Shown piece by piece: positions 22,501-34,889 of a stretch of DNA of 64,000 bases. Origin of the DNA: Hymenopus coronatus (lineage: Eukaryota; Arthropoda; Insecta; Mantodea; Hymenopodidae). The stretch covers positions 15,173,001 to 15,237,000 of the forward strand of contig CM060899.1 of NCBI GenBank assembly GCA_030762935.1, read 5' to 3'. Each line of letters opens with the position of its first letter. Within the stretch, counting starts at the first letter, position 1. The notes under the pieces were generated by a model, which was not told the DNA's origin, did no database searches, and saw only the letters and a list, made by a program, of their open reading frames with translations. The translations under genes were made by a program, and so were the position numbers.

Positions 22501-25500
22501 CCTTATCAACCGCTCCGAAGTCGTCAGCCAAGACCGCTGAAAGACTGGCCGCTAGTTGCAGAGTTGTTCACAATAGTGCTAGAGGAGCACATTCTTGCAA
22601 CACATGCCGAACCTGCAGAGTGAACAGATGGAAGCAGGTTCCTTCTTAAAAAGGTAGATGTGTGTAGAAACACAATAGCGAATACGTAGGCGAGCCAAGA
22701 GTACCTTCTACGAACGAGATAATACATGAGGAGGTTATACAGCTTGTTGGATGCTCCTTCACTGCTCGTAGTTTGTTTCCGCGGAGAGTGGACCACTCAA
22801 CCTGCCAGCACGAAAGAATAGCTCTCCGTACATCGAGCGTACGGTCTTCAGATGTTACATAAGCTAAAGCATGAAAGGGTTGTCTGAGCGCCTTCTTTGC
22901 CGCCAAATCCGCCAGTATGTTCTCCGGCAAGCCTATGTGACCAGGGAGCCATGCACACTCCATATTAACGCTTAAGAGGGTATCTTAGGTGCGCTGCACG
23001 AGAGGATAGTTACTCTACAATTCCCGAACGCTCTGTAGTGTCTAAGTGAATCACTCAGAATTAGGTTGTTATCCAGTCATCGACGGGAACATAAAGAATG
23101 CCTCGGTATGTGGCATACAGCTCTGCAGTATAAAAGGTTGTACTGTTATGCAAATCGAATAAGAATCGTGTGATTCCATAAACTAAGGCACAGCTAACAG
23201 GTGCACCTACTCTCATCCGTGTATATAAAAAGGCGGCCATTGTAACGTAATAAAAATTCTAAAAAACAAACTAGACACAGGCATTGCAACTTCTCTAGGC
23301 AGTCATCCCCAGATCTATGTGGGACGTAACACGTAACCAAGGAGTGTAAATCCTCTCCCGCTTGAAAAATAGACTAGGCGTGTTAATATTGTGCTGCCCA
23401 AGAAACTCAGGAAAATGAAAACCTGTTGGCTTTGGACTCAGTGAGAGGGGAGAAAAACGCGCGGAATGTTGGATGCTAAGGCATGCACTTCGGTCCACAG
23501 CCATAATTAGCTTGCAAGACATCACGCCGACATCGCAGAGGGGGTTCTCCCGATTTGCGTAGAGACTAAGAACTGGACTGGTTGGAAAAGCTCCAAACGC
23601 CACTCAAATGTCCTGATCATGGACTGTGTCTAATATTCTGACCACAGATGGTCGTGCTGAAGAATAAACTATGCAGCCATAGTCCAACTTCCATCGAATC
23701 AGTACACGATAAAGACGAAGCAACACTGTCCGTCCGGCTCCCCAAGATTTTCTACTTAGTTTCCGTAAAACATTCAGACACTTTCAGCAGTGGTGACCAA
23801 CAAAGTGTCATATGGAAGATCAACCCAAGGAATCTCACCTCATCTGCGAACGGAAGTAAATCGGGCACGAGTCCATGAGACGGCGGCAATCGACTCCTAC
23901 GGCGCCAGCAGTTTACACCAATTGACTTCTCAGTGGAAATGCAAAAGCCTTTTCTCGTGCCTCAGTTATAGGATCGCCGGAAAACCGTGTTCCAAAAAAG
24001 TCGTACCTGAGAAGTACAAAATATGACAAAGTCGTCCACGAATAAATAGGGAGATGCACCTAGGAAAACACATTAAAATATTGAATTAATCCATATAGCA
24101 AATAGCATCAAGGTCAGAACTGATCCATGTGGCATGCCGTTTTCTGGAATATAATGGTTCGAATAAACTAAGCGGACTCTCATTCGGTAATCGCAGTCCT
24201 TCATAAACTCCCAAATGAACAACGGTAGGCGTCCTCATATAGTCCAGTTGTGGAGGGAATGTAATATCCCTGTTCTCTAACAGGTATCATAAGCTTTCTC
24301 GAAGTAAAAGTATCCCACTGTTCTTAAGAAAGCCGTTCACGATCTGAATCGATAGCGATGCAAGATGGTCAGCTGCTGACTGACGTCTTCGAAAGCCGCA
24401 CTGGGAATTAGTGAATAGATAGACGGATTCCATCCAACGCACCATCCGTCAATTGATCATTTGTTCCATCATCTTGCAAATGCCACTGGTGAGGGAGATA
24501 GGATGGTAGCTGCAAGGAAGAGGACGGTCTTTTCCAGGTTTCAGAATAGATATGACGGTGGCATTCCGCCATTTGTCTGGAAAAATGGCGTCAACCCAGA
24601 CGCGATTGAAGACCTCGAGTAGAAAAGCCTTACCATCAGGAAAGAGATGTTGCAACAATTGGATGTTGATGCCATCTGGACCAGACGCAGAGTTCCGTGA
24701 TGGTGTAAGTGCGTGGTGTAATTCCATTATGGCGAAAAAGCGGTTGTGATCCTCAAGGTTTCCGTAACGAAAAGAGCACCCTTGTAATTCCACCTCATTC
24801 TTACTCTAAGAACCGCAAGAAAATGATTATCTGAGCGAAGGCACGACCGAAAGTGCCAGCCACGTCGAATTTATTAACAACACTGGCAGCTGTTTTGAAA
24901 CCAGCGATTGGCCCATGGGTCGATTTGCCGGCCACAAACCTCAACTTACTATCTTATGCGACAGAGGAAGCGGTAAGTCTATGAAAGGAAACTACAAAAA
25001 CCTGAAAGCACGCCTGCGAGCACGAACAGTATTCCTGTACTCGTCGGTCCACCAAGGTACCAGAAATCGACATGTTAGGCCCGTGGAACGCATAATGGAT
25101 TACTCAGCAGAGGAAAGAATTATCTCTGTGAAGTGTTCGACTAAACAGTTTACAGAGTCGTGCTCATCATAGTTACAAATAACCAAGCGGGAATACTGTT
25201 CCCAGTTGGCTTGATCGAAGCGCCAGCTTGGTAAACGGGTGTAACATACAGGATGAGTCAAGAGACACTAATAAAATCTGGGAAGTGGTCACTAATACTC
25301 CGTCTTAAGGAAACTGCTAACTGGGGTGAGCAAATTGCTCTATCAATGTGCGAAAAGCATAAAAAAGAAAGGTGGGCTCGCCTGTGTTCAAGAGAGCTGA
25401 ATTATTACTGTCCAAGAAGTCTTAGCTATTGCACATGTCCGAGGTGAGCTCCAAAGAGGATGACGGGCATTCACATCCCCTACCAACAGATATGGTGAAG

Positions 25501-25864
25501 GCAACAGCGCAAAAAGGTCTTCTAAGTCGGTGTGCGAGAGGTCAGCAGATGGAGAGAAATAGATACTACAAATGCTGAAAATGTCGGAGGACAGCTTAAT
25601 CCTGAGAGCGACAGACTGGATGGCAGATTTTAAGGGTACGGATTCGGCGAATAATCATCTCGGATAAGTATCACAGTTCTGCCATTGCCGGGACACCCTC
25701 CACCGGAGATAAATCACAGCGTGCGAAGGAGTACTGCATGGTGGTACAGGTGTCCTGGGGATGAGCTTTTCCTCTTGTAAGCATACCACCAAAGGCTGAT
25801 ACTGATGCAACAACAATTCAGGCTGTGATATAACTCCACATATATTCCACTGTAGGATAGCCAC
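22501..25864 (-). pseudogene. Family A ORF2 (EN, RT, RNase H), copy A4
   Basis: The start ATG at 25,864 begins MAILQWNICGV, followed by PLVVCLQEEKL. RT is visible at 24,793-24,449 (LTPSRNSASGPDGINIQLLQHL, DKWRNATVISILKPGKDR, YHPISLTSGICK). The RT end is at 23,603-23,295 (FGAFPTSPVLSLYA). RNase H follows at 22,963-22,646 with WLPGHIGLPENILADLAAKKA, giving the catalytic-region His and Asp. The order is complete, but several frameshifts and stops separate the pieces. About 3.36 kb, near the normal ORF2 length for an I element. Confidence 0.85.
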
Positions 25865-25949
25865 AGTATATATGATGGGTGAAGATTTAAATTGAAAGAC
25901 GGTTCTGCATATTAGGTGGTGTTGGTCGGTTTAACTTTTTCTTTTTGGG

Positions 25950-27282
25950 TGTGCGACTAACACTTTGTTGAGGAACTCAATTCTGTCTGTCAGTGAGGGC
26001 TGAATCCTCCTGATCAATCTCCTCTACGGAGAAGACTCCTTTCCAATAGAAACTTTCGGTTCGAGAACATCGAACCGATAAGTGCTAGTGAACGGCGAAG
26101 ATGGTCGTCGCTGATCTGCACTTCCCCCCAGAAGATTCCTCAGAAGAGGATCTCCGTGGAGAGTGGTGTGGACTTTTTCTCTTAGATGTTTTGGGAGCGT
26201 GCTTGACACTATCTTTCAGAAAGTCTTGTCTGACATAGGAAGTCTTGAATTGTTTTGTAGATGCAGAATACGTCACAAGTATAAAATTCTTAGTTACCAT
26301 GGTCGAAGGTTTAGATAAGGCCTGCTGTATTGCTCTCTATGCTGGCGGAGTTGCAGATGTCGATGCCGATTTTGTAGATGAAGACGAAGGCATTGGTAGT
26401 ATTCTGCAACAAGGACATTTTCCGCAATGGTTGCCCCGTTTATATCGCTGGTTTGTTCTGCGATTGCCCGATACGGTACGGATTTAGCTACAAGAGAGCT
26501 AAAATACTGGACTTCGGGCAGAAGGTTGGCGAAGTCGCAGGAGCTTCCGAGAAGGTCACCTTCTCTTTTACCCGTATCTCCTGGATCACTTTCTCCTCTG
26601 CAAAACGGGGGTATTCTTGGGAAAGTGATGAATGTTAGCCATCACAGTTCACGCACGATGGACGTGAAGTACACACACCATCGTGGGAGAGATCACCACA
26701 TTTGGTTCAAGGAGATTCGCCGTATTAAAAGTCACGCATATGGCCAAAACACTGACTCTTTAGCACCGGAGCGGGTTTGGTATGTAAGGCCTAATCTCGA
26801 TGACTTCATTTCCTGGCTTAAACTTTTGTGGGTGATCTGTCCGATCAAAAGTAAGGAACAGGGTACAGGTAGACATGTATTGTCCACTTACTTTACGCTG
26901 AATCCAAAAGACAGATGTGACGCCTTGGTCCGACATATGCTCTTGGATCCTTAGTGCTTAGACCGTCAAGAGCGCGGACGGTTATAACACCGTGTGAGGA
27001 ATTGAGTGTCTTATGTGCTTCAATCTTCACAGGGTAGCTTGCTACCATTTTGGCCGTCAGTATTTTTGCAGCCTGGTGTGTGGATGTTGCCTCAACCGGC
27101 AGCGTGTCGTTACGGCTCTAATGCACGACTTAACGAATACACCTATAATATCGAGAACCTTTTGAATTGCAAAACCTTTCTCCCTTCTTGCGTCCTATAA
27201 ACAGCCAAGTAGTGAGTACCACAAACGTGACTGCTTGTTTTCGTAAATCACGACTATGGATAAAGGATGTTTTTGGTGCCAT
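25950..27282 (-). pseudogene. Family A ORF1 (gag-like), copy A4
   Basis: The ATG at 27,282 begins MAPKTSFIHSRDL. N-terminal domain sequence then follows with shifts. Knuckle-coding sequence lies around 26,630-26,780. The C-terminal part is at 26,300-26,024 (TSYVRQDFLKDSVKHAPK, HHSPRRSSSEESSGG). ORF1 and ORF2 are separated by a short gap at about 25,865-25,950. Confidence 0.7.
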
Positions 27283-27722
27283 AAAGACATAGAAACAATT
27301 CAATCCCCAATACTCCCCACCCACCACGGAGCCCAACAAGGGGTCATCCCACTGGGGTGACAGGTTTCCATAGGAAATATAGCAGGAGCGTCATCCCACG
27401 CACCCTGGAGCTCAGTATAATACCTAGTCCTACCCGATTGGCTAGGAGTGCGTTAATTCCTAGCCTCCCGTTTAGGTGAAGCAGAAACCAAATTGGTATA
27501 TTTGGTTCCGCACCCTCCTCAGTTGTTTAAAAACAGAAGCCCAGGCTCAGATGCAGAACCCTTATCTAACCAGATGTCCGTTTCCACGCTTGGCCTACAA
27601 GTGGATGGGCATTTTGTTGGAGTGACTCCCTCACCACTCAGAGGTTGCCGACATATTGATTGAGTCAGGGTAAGCTCTGGATCCCGGGTGCGCCAAAACC
27701 GTGCCATCCATAGTAGGCCCCT
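27283..27722 (-). mobile_element. Family A 5' leader, copy A4
   Basis: Matches the other leaders along its full length, including CCCACCCACCACGGAGCCCA and CTAGCCTCCCGTTTAGG. Its tip at 27,712-27,722 ends at the usual TAGTAGGCCCC. Confidence 0.8.
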
Positions 27723-28028
27723 GTGAGTTTGACGGTAAAGTTTCCTCTACCCGTCTGCTTCAACATTACGTTTATTTCACTGGATTTTACAGTTGGGTTC
27801 GTTGTGATGATTCTTCGGCTATCTGTATGAATATTATTAATTTTGTTGGTTTTACGTGTACCGCAAGAGCTTTCTCAGGACGTGGTGTGAATGGATAGGG
27901 AATCATAGGGCAAGATTTCTTTTTAAATATGTTTATTTTGTTCCAGTTTGATATAAACGCAACATGACTTTAACACAGTTAAAAGCAAGATTTATTCCCG
28001 GCAAATTTTACTCTTTCACCATTATTTG
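27723..28028. other. Spacer between family A copies, nothing recognised
   Basis: T-rich sequence without a coding frame or a family A match. It is probably original host DNA, because the TSD-like CGTGAAT repeat begins at its right edge. Confidence 0.5.
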
Positions 28029-28039
28029 CGTGAATGTTT

Positions 28040-28605
28040 TGATGATGATGATGATTATTAGGAATTAAGGGCACTCAAGTGCTAGGCTATTAGCGCTCTT
28101 AGAAATAAAACAGGCAGTGCATGACAATAACATCACTCTAAAACATGCGTAATCAAAAAGGTTAAACCCATAGATAAAACAGTGTATAAGCAAAAATAAA
28201 ACCAGACCTAGTAAAAAACTAAAACCCAGTCTAAAACTAAGGGAACCCGTGTCCATTAACTTAAAACACAACAAAGCTAATTGCGTCTAATTTAAAAGAA
28301 TCAAAAGCTACAGCTAACGTCAGGCTACGTACAGATCCCTGTGGGACTCCGTTCTCTTGAATAAAAGAACTCGATAAAACCGAGCCGACCCGTACTCGGA
28401 AAACCGGGTCTCTTATAAACCCCTGAATGAAAAGCGATAAACAGCCACGTATATTCCGAGTGTGGAGAGGCCGTAAGATACCTATTCGCCAACAAGTGTC
28501 ATAAGCTTTCTCAAGGTCAAGAAATATACCGACGGTGTGGCAGTTCTTCAGAAAGCCGTGCTTGATCTGCGTCGATAGGAAAACACGCTGTTCAACCGTT
28601 GAACG
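28040..28605 (-). mobile_element. Family A internally deleted fragment A6 (3' UTR joined to RT)
   Basis: A 3' tail of GATGATGATGATGATTATTA at 28,041 is followed by 3' UTR to about 28,320, then directly by RT sequence (28,325-28,605, matching 30,675-30,925). RNase H and the last third of RT are deleted. Its right end abuts the 3' tail of A5. GCGTGAATGTT at 28,029-28,039 may be the left copy of a target repeat whose partner is at 34,283-34,293. Confidence 0.7.
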
Positions 28606-28984
28606 ATGAGATGATTATGATTGAGGTTAAAGGGGCTCAACTGCTAGATTACTAGTGCCCTTAGAAATAAAATAGGCAGTGCATATCAATAAACACTGTC
28701 TAAAAGAGGAGTAATCAAAATAGTTAAAACTATAAAATAGTGTGAAAGCAAAAATAAAATCAGACCAGATAAAAAAACTAAAAGCCAGTCTAAAAGTAAT
28801 GGAACGAGTGTCGATTAACTTAAAATAGGCAAGTTAATCGCGACTAATATAAAAGAATTAAAAGCTACAGCTATCGTTCCAGGACATCTGTCTAGGGAAA
28901 TAAAAAAAAATCACAATAAAATCAGATCCTCAATGGAAACGGAAGCTGGGATAAAAATTTAAAAATCTGAGATACCACTACTGT
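28606..28984 (-). mobile_element. Family A 3' UTR, copy A5
   Basis: Near-duplicate of 28,040-28,320 (shared blocks AGAAATAAAA.AGGCAGTGCAT and AAAAGCTACAGCTA). It ends at 28,606 in GATGAGATGATTATGATT. Confidence 0.75.
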
Positions 28985-31900
28985 ATAATCTGCCAGGATG
29001 TTCGAAATGTCTCCCGGCAGTTGCAGGGTGGCTCTTAGTTGTTTCAGAGAAGCTCACTCCACCAAGACATGTCGGATCGACAATGACGCTGCAGAAAACG
29101 GAGAGACAGGAGCAGATTCTCTCCTAAAAATGTAGCAATGAGTAAAATGGCAGCGGCCGATTCGTAAGCGAGCTAAATGCACCTCCTCTCGACGTGATAA
29201 ACGAGATGAGGTTTCACAGTTCACAGGAAGGTCCTTCACTTCTCGAGCTTGTTGCCATGGAGAGCCGACCACTCTGCATGCCAGCATAAAAGTATCAATC
29301 TCTGCACAACAAGCTTGAAGCCTCATGATGTAACGTTAGCAATCACAGGAATGAGTTCCGCGGCTGCCGTATTCGTTGCCAAATCCACCAATTCATTCCC
29401 CGGCAAACGATTGTGACCACGAATCCAAGCGCAGTCCGCATTTGAGCCTGACACTTGGAAAATGTGGAGCGTATCCTGGATACGCTGTACGATAGGATGG
29501 TAGTTGTACAGCTCACGAATACACTGAAGGGCACTGAGGGAATCACTCATTATAAGCCAGTCACCCAGATTTCGACGGCGAATAAACAGAACAGCGCGAT
29601 AGATGGCATAGAGCTTTGTAGAGTAAATGGATGTACCACTAGGCAAACCGAAAGTATAAGAGGTGGTCCCGGTGACAAAGGCACATCCGTCTCTATCGTG
29701 GCACTTACTGCCAGCGGTATATACACAAATACGACCACTGTAATTTGATAAACATTATAAAAAGCAAGTACGGATACTAGACGCAGGCGTAGCAGATTTC
29801 CCAATAGCCCTCGTCCCAAGATCGACGTGGGATGAAGTGCGTAACCAAGGCGGGTACACCCTCTCCCCCTTGGTGAACATGCGAGACAGGACAATATGAT
29901 GTTGCAGAAGAAGCTCACGGAACGGGAAAACAGCAGGCCTGGGAATGAGAGACACGTTTGTATAGCGCAAGTCCAGCTTGGTATCGAAAAAAGGGGCAAA
30001 CGGATGGAAAGGCATCCACCGCAGCTCACAACCATACTTACCCAACAGGACACCTCGTCGACACCGTAGAGGGGGTTCTGAAGTTTCGGCGTTTATGCTT
30101 ACAACCGGGCTGGTTGGAAAAGCTCCGACCGCCACACGGATGCCCTGATTGTGAGCCGCGTCTGATTTTCTCAGCACAGATGGTCGTGCTGAAGAGTAAA
30201 CAGTGCACCCGTAGTCCAACATGGATCGGATAAGTACTCGGTAAAGACGCAGCGAAACTGTTTGATCCGCTCCCCAAGATTTGCCACCTAGTATCCTTAA
30301 AATGTTGAGAGAACGGTCACATCGTGCTTTCAGCTGTGCTATAGGTGTTGACCAACAAAGTTTGCGGTCGAACACCAACCCAAGGAATCTCGTCTGATCT
30401 GCGTATGGAAGTAAATCCGGCCCGAGTCGGAGAGAGTCATTCCCCACATACTGCGCTAGAGGTTAACACAGAGGGACTTCTCAGTTGAAAAGGGAAAGCC
30501 ATTGTCGGAGCTCCAAGCAGAAAGATCATCCAAACACTGCTGGGGACGGCGTTCCAACAACGGCGTACGCTGAGAAGTACAAAAGATGGCAAAATCATTT
30601 GCGAATAAGTAGGACGAGACCCCTGAGGGAACAGATTGCGATATACAATTAATCGTTATAGCAAACAAGTAGTGCAGCCCCTGTGGAACTCCGTTCTCTT
30701 GAATAAAAGAATTCGATTAAACCGAGTCGACCCGTACTCGGAAAACCCGGTTTCTCATAAACACCTAAATGAAAAGCGCTAAACGCCGACGTATATTCTA
30801 AGTGTGGAGAGACCACAATATGCCTGCTCGCCAACAAGTGTCATAAACTTTCTCAAGGTCAAAAATATTCCGCCGGTTTGACAGTTTTCAGAAAGCTGTC
30901 CATGATCTGCGTGATAGCGAAACAAGCTGATTGACGTCTTCGAAAACCGCACTGGGTCTTTGTCAGTAAATTGTGGGATTCTAGCCACCACAAAAACCGT
31001 CAATTGATCATGCGTTCCATCACCTTGCAAACACAACTGGTGAGGAAACTAGGACGATACCTGGAAGGAAGATGGCGGTCCTTTCCAGGTTTAAGAATAG
31101 GTATGATGGTTGCCTCCCGCCAATTTTCTGGAAAAGTGGTGTCCACCCAGACACGACTATAGACCTCGAGGAGGAAAACCTTGCCACCTGGAGAGAGATG
31201 TAACATTTGGACGTGGATTCCATCTGGTCCAGGTGCAGAATGTCGCGAAGATGAAAGTGCATTGTCTAGCTCCACCATGGTGGAAAGGCGATTATAATCT
31301 TCAAGGTTACCAGAGTGAAACGAGAATTCTTGAGATTCCACCTGAACCTTGAGTTTAAGAAGTTCGGGGGAATAATGGTCTGAGCTAGACACCTGAGCCA
31401 AAGCACTGCCTAAAGTGATTGCCACGTGAAATGTATCAACAACAGATCCAGCAGGTGTTTTGAGACCGGCGATAGGCAGATTGGTCGATTTTTCGGCCAC
31501 ACGGTTCAAATCATCCCATACTACAAAGGAAGGCGTATTGCGATTAAAGGAAGCTACAAAAGCGCTTACATGATTGTTTTGCTATCCCTTATAACTTGCC
31601 TATATCTGGCGCTCAGCTTCTTATATTGTATCAGGTTCTCCAGTGTAGGGCGACGCTGGAAAGACCTGGGAGCACGCCTACGAGCACGAATGGCAGTCCA
31701 GCATTCATCGGTCCATCAAGGAACCGGAAACCGACGTGGTGAGCCAGTCGACGCGGGATAGACTGCACAGCAGCAGCGAGAATTGTAGCTGAAAGGTGCT
31801 CGACTAAGATATTTGCGGGGTCGTGCTGGCTGTGGATAAAATGGCCAAACGAGAGAAAAGGTTCCAGTTAGCTCGATCTAAACGCCATCTATGCATACAT

Positions 31901-32568
31901 GGAGTACACACGTGTTGTGTTAAGATACTTAATAAGAATGGGAAAGTGGTCACTAGAATGTAAGTTAGAGATGATATTCCAGTAGAAGCTAACTGCGAAC
32001 TGTGGAGAACAAACAGCAATGTCGAGTTGAGAAAAACTCTGATAAGAATATAGCCTCACCGGTGTTCAGGAGAGCTAAGTTATTGTTTTCTGAAAAATCT
32101 ACAATCAACCTACCTCTCGTAGAGACCCGAGAGGAGCCCCAAAGTGGGTAGTGGGCATTCACGTCGCCTACCAACAGAAAAGGTTTTGGTAGTTGAACAA
32201 TGAGGTCTTCCAAGTCAGCCCGCAAGAGGTCGTCAGATGGAGGCATATATATATGCAATACAAATAGTAAATTTGGTGGACGGCAGCTTAAGCTTTACAG
32301 CGACTGACTGGATGTCAGAGCGCAAGGTTAAGGATTCGGCATAAATAACATATCTGACGAGCATCATAGTTCCGCTATGAGCAGGGACACCTTCTACTGG
32401 TGATATGTCACACCGTATAGCAGAGTAGTACCTGTAAATAACGTCGTCTGTAGAGCGGAGCTAGGTCTCTTGTAAGCAGACGACCAAAGGTTGATAGTGT
32501 TGCAGCAACAGTTCAAGCTCTGGTTGATTTGATCGGATTACGCGTATGTTCCTTTGTAGGATAGCCAT
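28985..32568 (-). pseudogene. Family A ORF2 (EN, RT, RNase H), copy A5, nearly full length
   Basis: The start ATG is preserved at 32,568. The endonuclease part includes QLPKPFLLVGDVNAHYPLWG at 32,200. RT is at 31,509-31,000 (SSSRHSAPGPDGIHVQML, ENWREATIIPILKPGKDR), 30,668-30,456 (catalytic box altered to FANDFAIF at 30,591-30,605) and 30,447-29,755 (RFLGLVFDRKLCWSTPIAQLKARCDRSLN... region, 230 codons open). RNase H runs 29,700-29,050 (SIYSTKLYAIYRAVLFIRRR, SDSLSALQCI, WIRGHNRLPGNELVDLATN). This is the best preserved ORF2 in the window. It is still interrupted by stops and shifts, and the first Asp of the YxDD-type box is Asn. Confidence 0.88.
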
Positions 32569-32639
32569 GGTGAATAGAATGGGACTCTATCTAGATTGAA
32601 AGATGTTTCTGCATATTGGACTGGGCAGCCCGGTTTAAT

Positions 32640-33835
32640 TTCTTCTTCTTCGCATTCGGACAAACGCCATTTTCAGGAGGTTGATCCTGCCACTTACGCA
32701 CCATCCGTCTCGCAGTGGGGGCAGAATCCTCCTGTCTATTTCCTACACGAGGAAGGAAAGCTTTTCAATGGAAAATTTCTGTTGGAGGGCCTCGAACCGA
32801 TTAGAAGTACTGATCGACGAAGATGGTCGTCGAGATCGGAACTCCTCCTAGAAGATTCTTCAGAAGAGGATCTGGATGGAAGTTGGCGTGGACTTTTACT
32901 ACCCTTGGAGGATTTGGGAGCAGATGTTACACCTTCTTTAATAAAATCGGTTCTAACATAGCTGGTTTTGAAGAGTTTCTCAGGTGCTACGGTTTTGCCG
33001 GCCTTATTGCCTTAGGTCGACGGTTTAGGTAACTGTTGTGCTGATACATGCTTTACATTGGCAGATTTGGCAGCTGTGTCTGGATTCGGTGGTGTTGTCC
33101 CTACGATAATCTTTTGTGGTCCCGTTAATATCGCCTGTCTGGGTAGCGATCTCCCGCCTTGGTATCGATTAAGCAGTGACAGAGCCGCGGGGCAGAGGGT
33201 TGGCGAGAGCGCAAGAGCTTACGAGCTTCCGAAAAGGACACCTTCTCTTTCACCCGTATCTCCTGGATGGCTCGTTTCTCTGCATAACGAGGGCATTCTC
33301 GAGAACTAGAAGGATGCTCGCCATTGCAGTTCAGGCGCGATGGAGTGGACGTACAAACTCCATCGTGTGTGACATCTCCACAGTTAACGCATGTTGACCG
33401 ACCACTACAATACTCACTAGTATGTCCGAACCGCTAACACTAGTAGCACCTAAGTGGAAGGGGCACGTAAGGCCTGACCTTAATAGCCTCGTACTCTGCC
33501 TTAATCGTTTGGGGTAAGTCCAACCGTCCAATGAGCGGGCTGTAATTACGACGCGGGAGAAGTTAAGTGCCTTAAGCATCTCCATTTTAACAGGGTAGCT
33601 TCCCAACATATGTGCCCTCCGAATTTGCGTTGCCTGGGAGGTGGAATTGTCCTCAACCAGGAGTGTGCCACGTCGAGGTCAAATGCAAGATTTAACCGGA
33701 CTTTTTGAATTGCAAACGTACTAACTTATGAACATTACCCTCCTTCCTCTGTTCTCTTGACAACCAAGGATCGAAGGCCACTAAGCTAGATTACTTCCTT
33801 TACAAAAACATAATTTTTTGGTTTGTTTTTGCCAT
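32640..33835 (-). pseudogene. Family A ORF1 (gag-like), copy A5
   Basis: ATG at 33,835 (MAKTNQKIMF). N-terminal domain sequence continues with frame breaks to SYPVKMEMLKALNFSRVVITARSLDG near 33,600-33,540. Knuckle-coding sequence is near 33,430-33,330. The C-terminal acidic and basic part ends near 32,640. The length of about 1.2 kb is slightly shorter than in P1 and A4. Confidence 0.75.
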
Positions 33836-34282
33836 AAGAAAAAAACAACGAATAAATTCATCCCTCAGTGCACACCACCCACCACGGTGCCCAACAAGGG
33901 GTCACCCACTGGGGTGACAGAGCTACACAGGGAATACAGCAGGCTCGCCGTCTCACTCACCCTGGATTTCAGTATAATACCTAGTTCTGTCCGATTGATT
34001 TGGGGTGGGTTAGTCGCTAGCCTCCCGTTTAGGCGAAGCAAAAACCAAATCTGCGTATTGGGCTGGGCACCTTCCCTAGCAATTGAAGATCAGAAGCCCA
34101 GGCTCAGATGCGTAACCCTCAACCAACCAGGAATATTCCTGTCCACCGACACAGGTCTCCACGCACGGCCTACACGGGGTGGGCATTTTGACCTACTGAC
34201 TTCCTCACAACTCAGAGGTGTCCCACGGAGGGAGTTAAGGTTGGCTCGGGTAGCCCCGGGTGCGCCAAACTCGTACCTACTT
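33836..34282 (-). mobile_element. Family A 5' leader, copy A5
   Basis: Complete leader, tip at about 34,282, followed by ACGTGAATATT (34,283-34,293), a possible TSD partner of 28,029-28,039. Confidence 0.8.
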
Positions 34283-34293
34283 ACGTGAATATT

Positions 34294-34885
34294 ATTCCAT
34301 ATATCATTGTATTATCTATACTTATGAGCTAGATACAAATTGCATTATCTAATTATCTTTCTTCAACGTAATTCAATGTAGCGCCAATGTTAAATCACCC
34401 TATCATACGGTACCTTTTCTTAGCGTGGCCTTTTCTTCGTAAGTTCCCCAAATGTGACTAGCTTGTTATGTTACTATGGTAGGAAACAATATCGCATCTC
34501 TTATACGATGAAAGCTAATTTCTTTTATCTGATCTGATGAATCCTTATGGCGCAAGAATAGTCACTTACTAATGTATACATACAATTATTCTGACTAGAA
34601 TTTACAACATAATTATGCTTCCTTTTGGATTTTTGTACAAATGCAGATATCTTTACTTCATATAGTTTCTAATTTAACCTAGATTGTGTCATAATTGTTT
34701 TTCTGTTTTATGAGTCTTATGTATTATGTACTTAAAGAAGTAAAGATTTCAATTCGAAAATTTTCCATGCATATAAGATACGTAATAAATATTTACATAG
34801 TATTTTTTCTGACTTATGTAGGGTATTTTATACTTTCGATAATATTGAATTTTAATTATCTTTAAAGAATAATATTTAGATGTCA
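34294..34885. other. AT-rich spacer, nothing recognised
   Basis: Low-complexity A/T-rich DNA between copy A5 and the gypsy relic. No gene seen. Confidence 0.6.
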
Positions 34886-34889
34886 CGCC

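Noticed and set aside
26427..26954. 175-codon plus frame as a gene
   Set aside because: Antisense to the A4 ORF1. The sense strand carries the retrotransposon motifs.
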